From NCBI GenBank assembly GCA_964016885.1, contig OZ024740.1, forward strand, positions 294,463,525 to 294,527,524: 64,000 bases of DNA, read 5' to 3'. The notes beneath the pieces were generated by a model that made no database searches, had not been told where the DNA came from, and was given only the letters and a program-made list of their open reading frames with translations. Below are positions 63,960 to 64,000 of the stretch, one piece after another; position 1 is the first letter of the stretch; each line of letters starts with the position of its first letter. The stretch is from Eledone cirrhosa. Taxonomy: Eukaryota; Mollusca; Cephalopoda; Octopoda; Eledonidae. A program made the translations under genes and the position numbers.

Positions 63960-64000
63960 TAACCTCATCATTATTTAACACCCACCTTCCATGTTGGTAT
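63960..64000 (-). mobile_element. LINE-1 tail, cut by the window edge
   Basis: CTCATCATTATTTAACACCC and ACCTTCCATGTTGGTAT. Confidence 0.65.

Overview
This window is AT-rich, repeat-saturated, non-coding animal DNA. I think it is cephalopod, most likely octopus: many tRNA-derived SINE copies of the octopus/squid type, LINE and SINE tails ending in (ATG)n or (GAT)n, long (TA)n, (CA)n and CATA arrays, and a scaffold gap. This rests on remembered repeat families, not on a search. I found no host protein exon, tRNA or rRNA gene I could defend. The window reads as an intron or intergenic tract, and nearly all long open frames are by-products of tandem repeats whose period is a multiple of three.

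Repeat families, named here for cross-reference. SINE-S1: tRNA-like head (A-box-like TGGCAGTATCGGTAGA, B-box-like GAGTTCAAATCCC), about 190 bp. SINE-S2: tRNA-like head (TGGCTTAGTGGTTAGAGCAT) with a 3' tail shared with LINE-1. S3 to S6: further tRNA-like SINE types. MITE-A and MITE-B: short non-autonomous elements flanked by TTAA with ends starting CCCTTT, as in piggyBac-type transposons. Family D: about 370 bp, ends TACTCTCGGGTCTCAAATAA. LINE-1 (RT remnant at 30.4-32.5 kb, 3' ends scattered), LINE-2 (10.0-11.4, 16.7 and 34.0 kb) and LINE-3 (1.1-1.5 kb) are all decayed.

Layout. 0-5 kb: MITEs, LINE-3, a family D element, SINEs, and a GC-rich hairpin at 725-783. 5.6-7.1 kb: SINEs around a 39-bp minisatellite. 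8.4-11.4 kb: LINE-1 tail, family D split by a SINE, LINE-2 split by a SINE. 11.6-15.3 kb: a cluster of (TA)n-bounded elements with inverted repeats, several carrying hammerhead-ribozyme-like cores; the best is a 341-bp palindrome (12349-12689) with one core on each strand. 15.7-25.5 kb: SINEs, MITE-A copies and a 76-bp minisatellite. 26.1-28.7 kb: a 42-bp minisatellite of about 60 units. 28.8-35 kb: LINE-1 remnant and SINE/MITE remnants. 36-37 kb: microsatellites. 37.3-45.3 kb: family D, a possible hAT-like element, a 48-bp array made from a MITE-B end, an antisense LINE-1 piece. 46-53.6 kb: nested MITE/SINE insertions. 53873-54072: 200 Ns. 54-64 kb: more MITEs, SINEs, a GT-rich VNTR and simple repeats.

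The most unusual signal is the hammerhead-like cluster. I folded the motifs by hand, and they resemble ribozymes reported in Penelope-like elements and retrozymes. Nested insertions also give a partial relative chronology of the repeat families.
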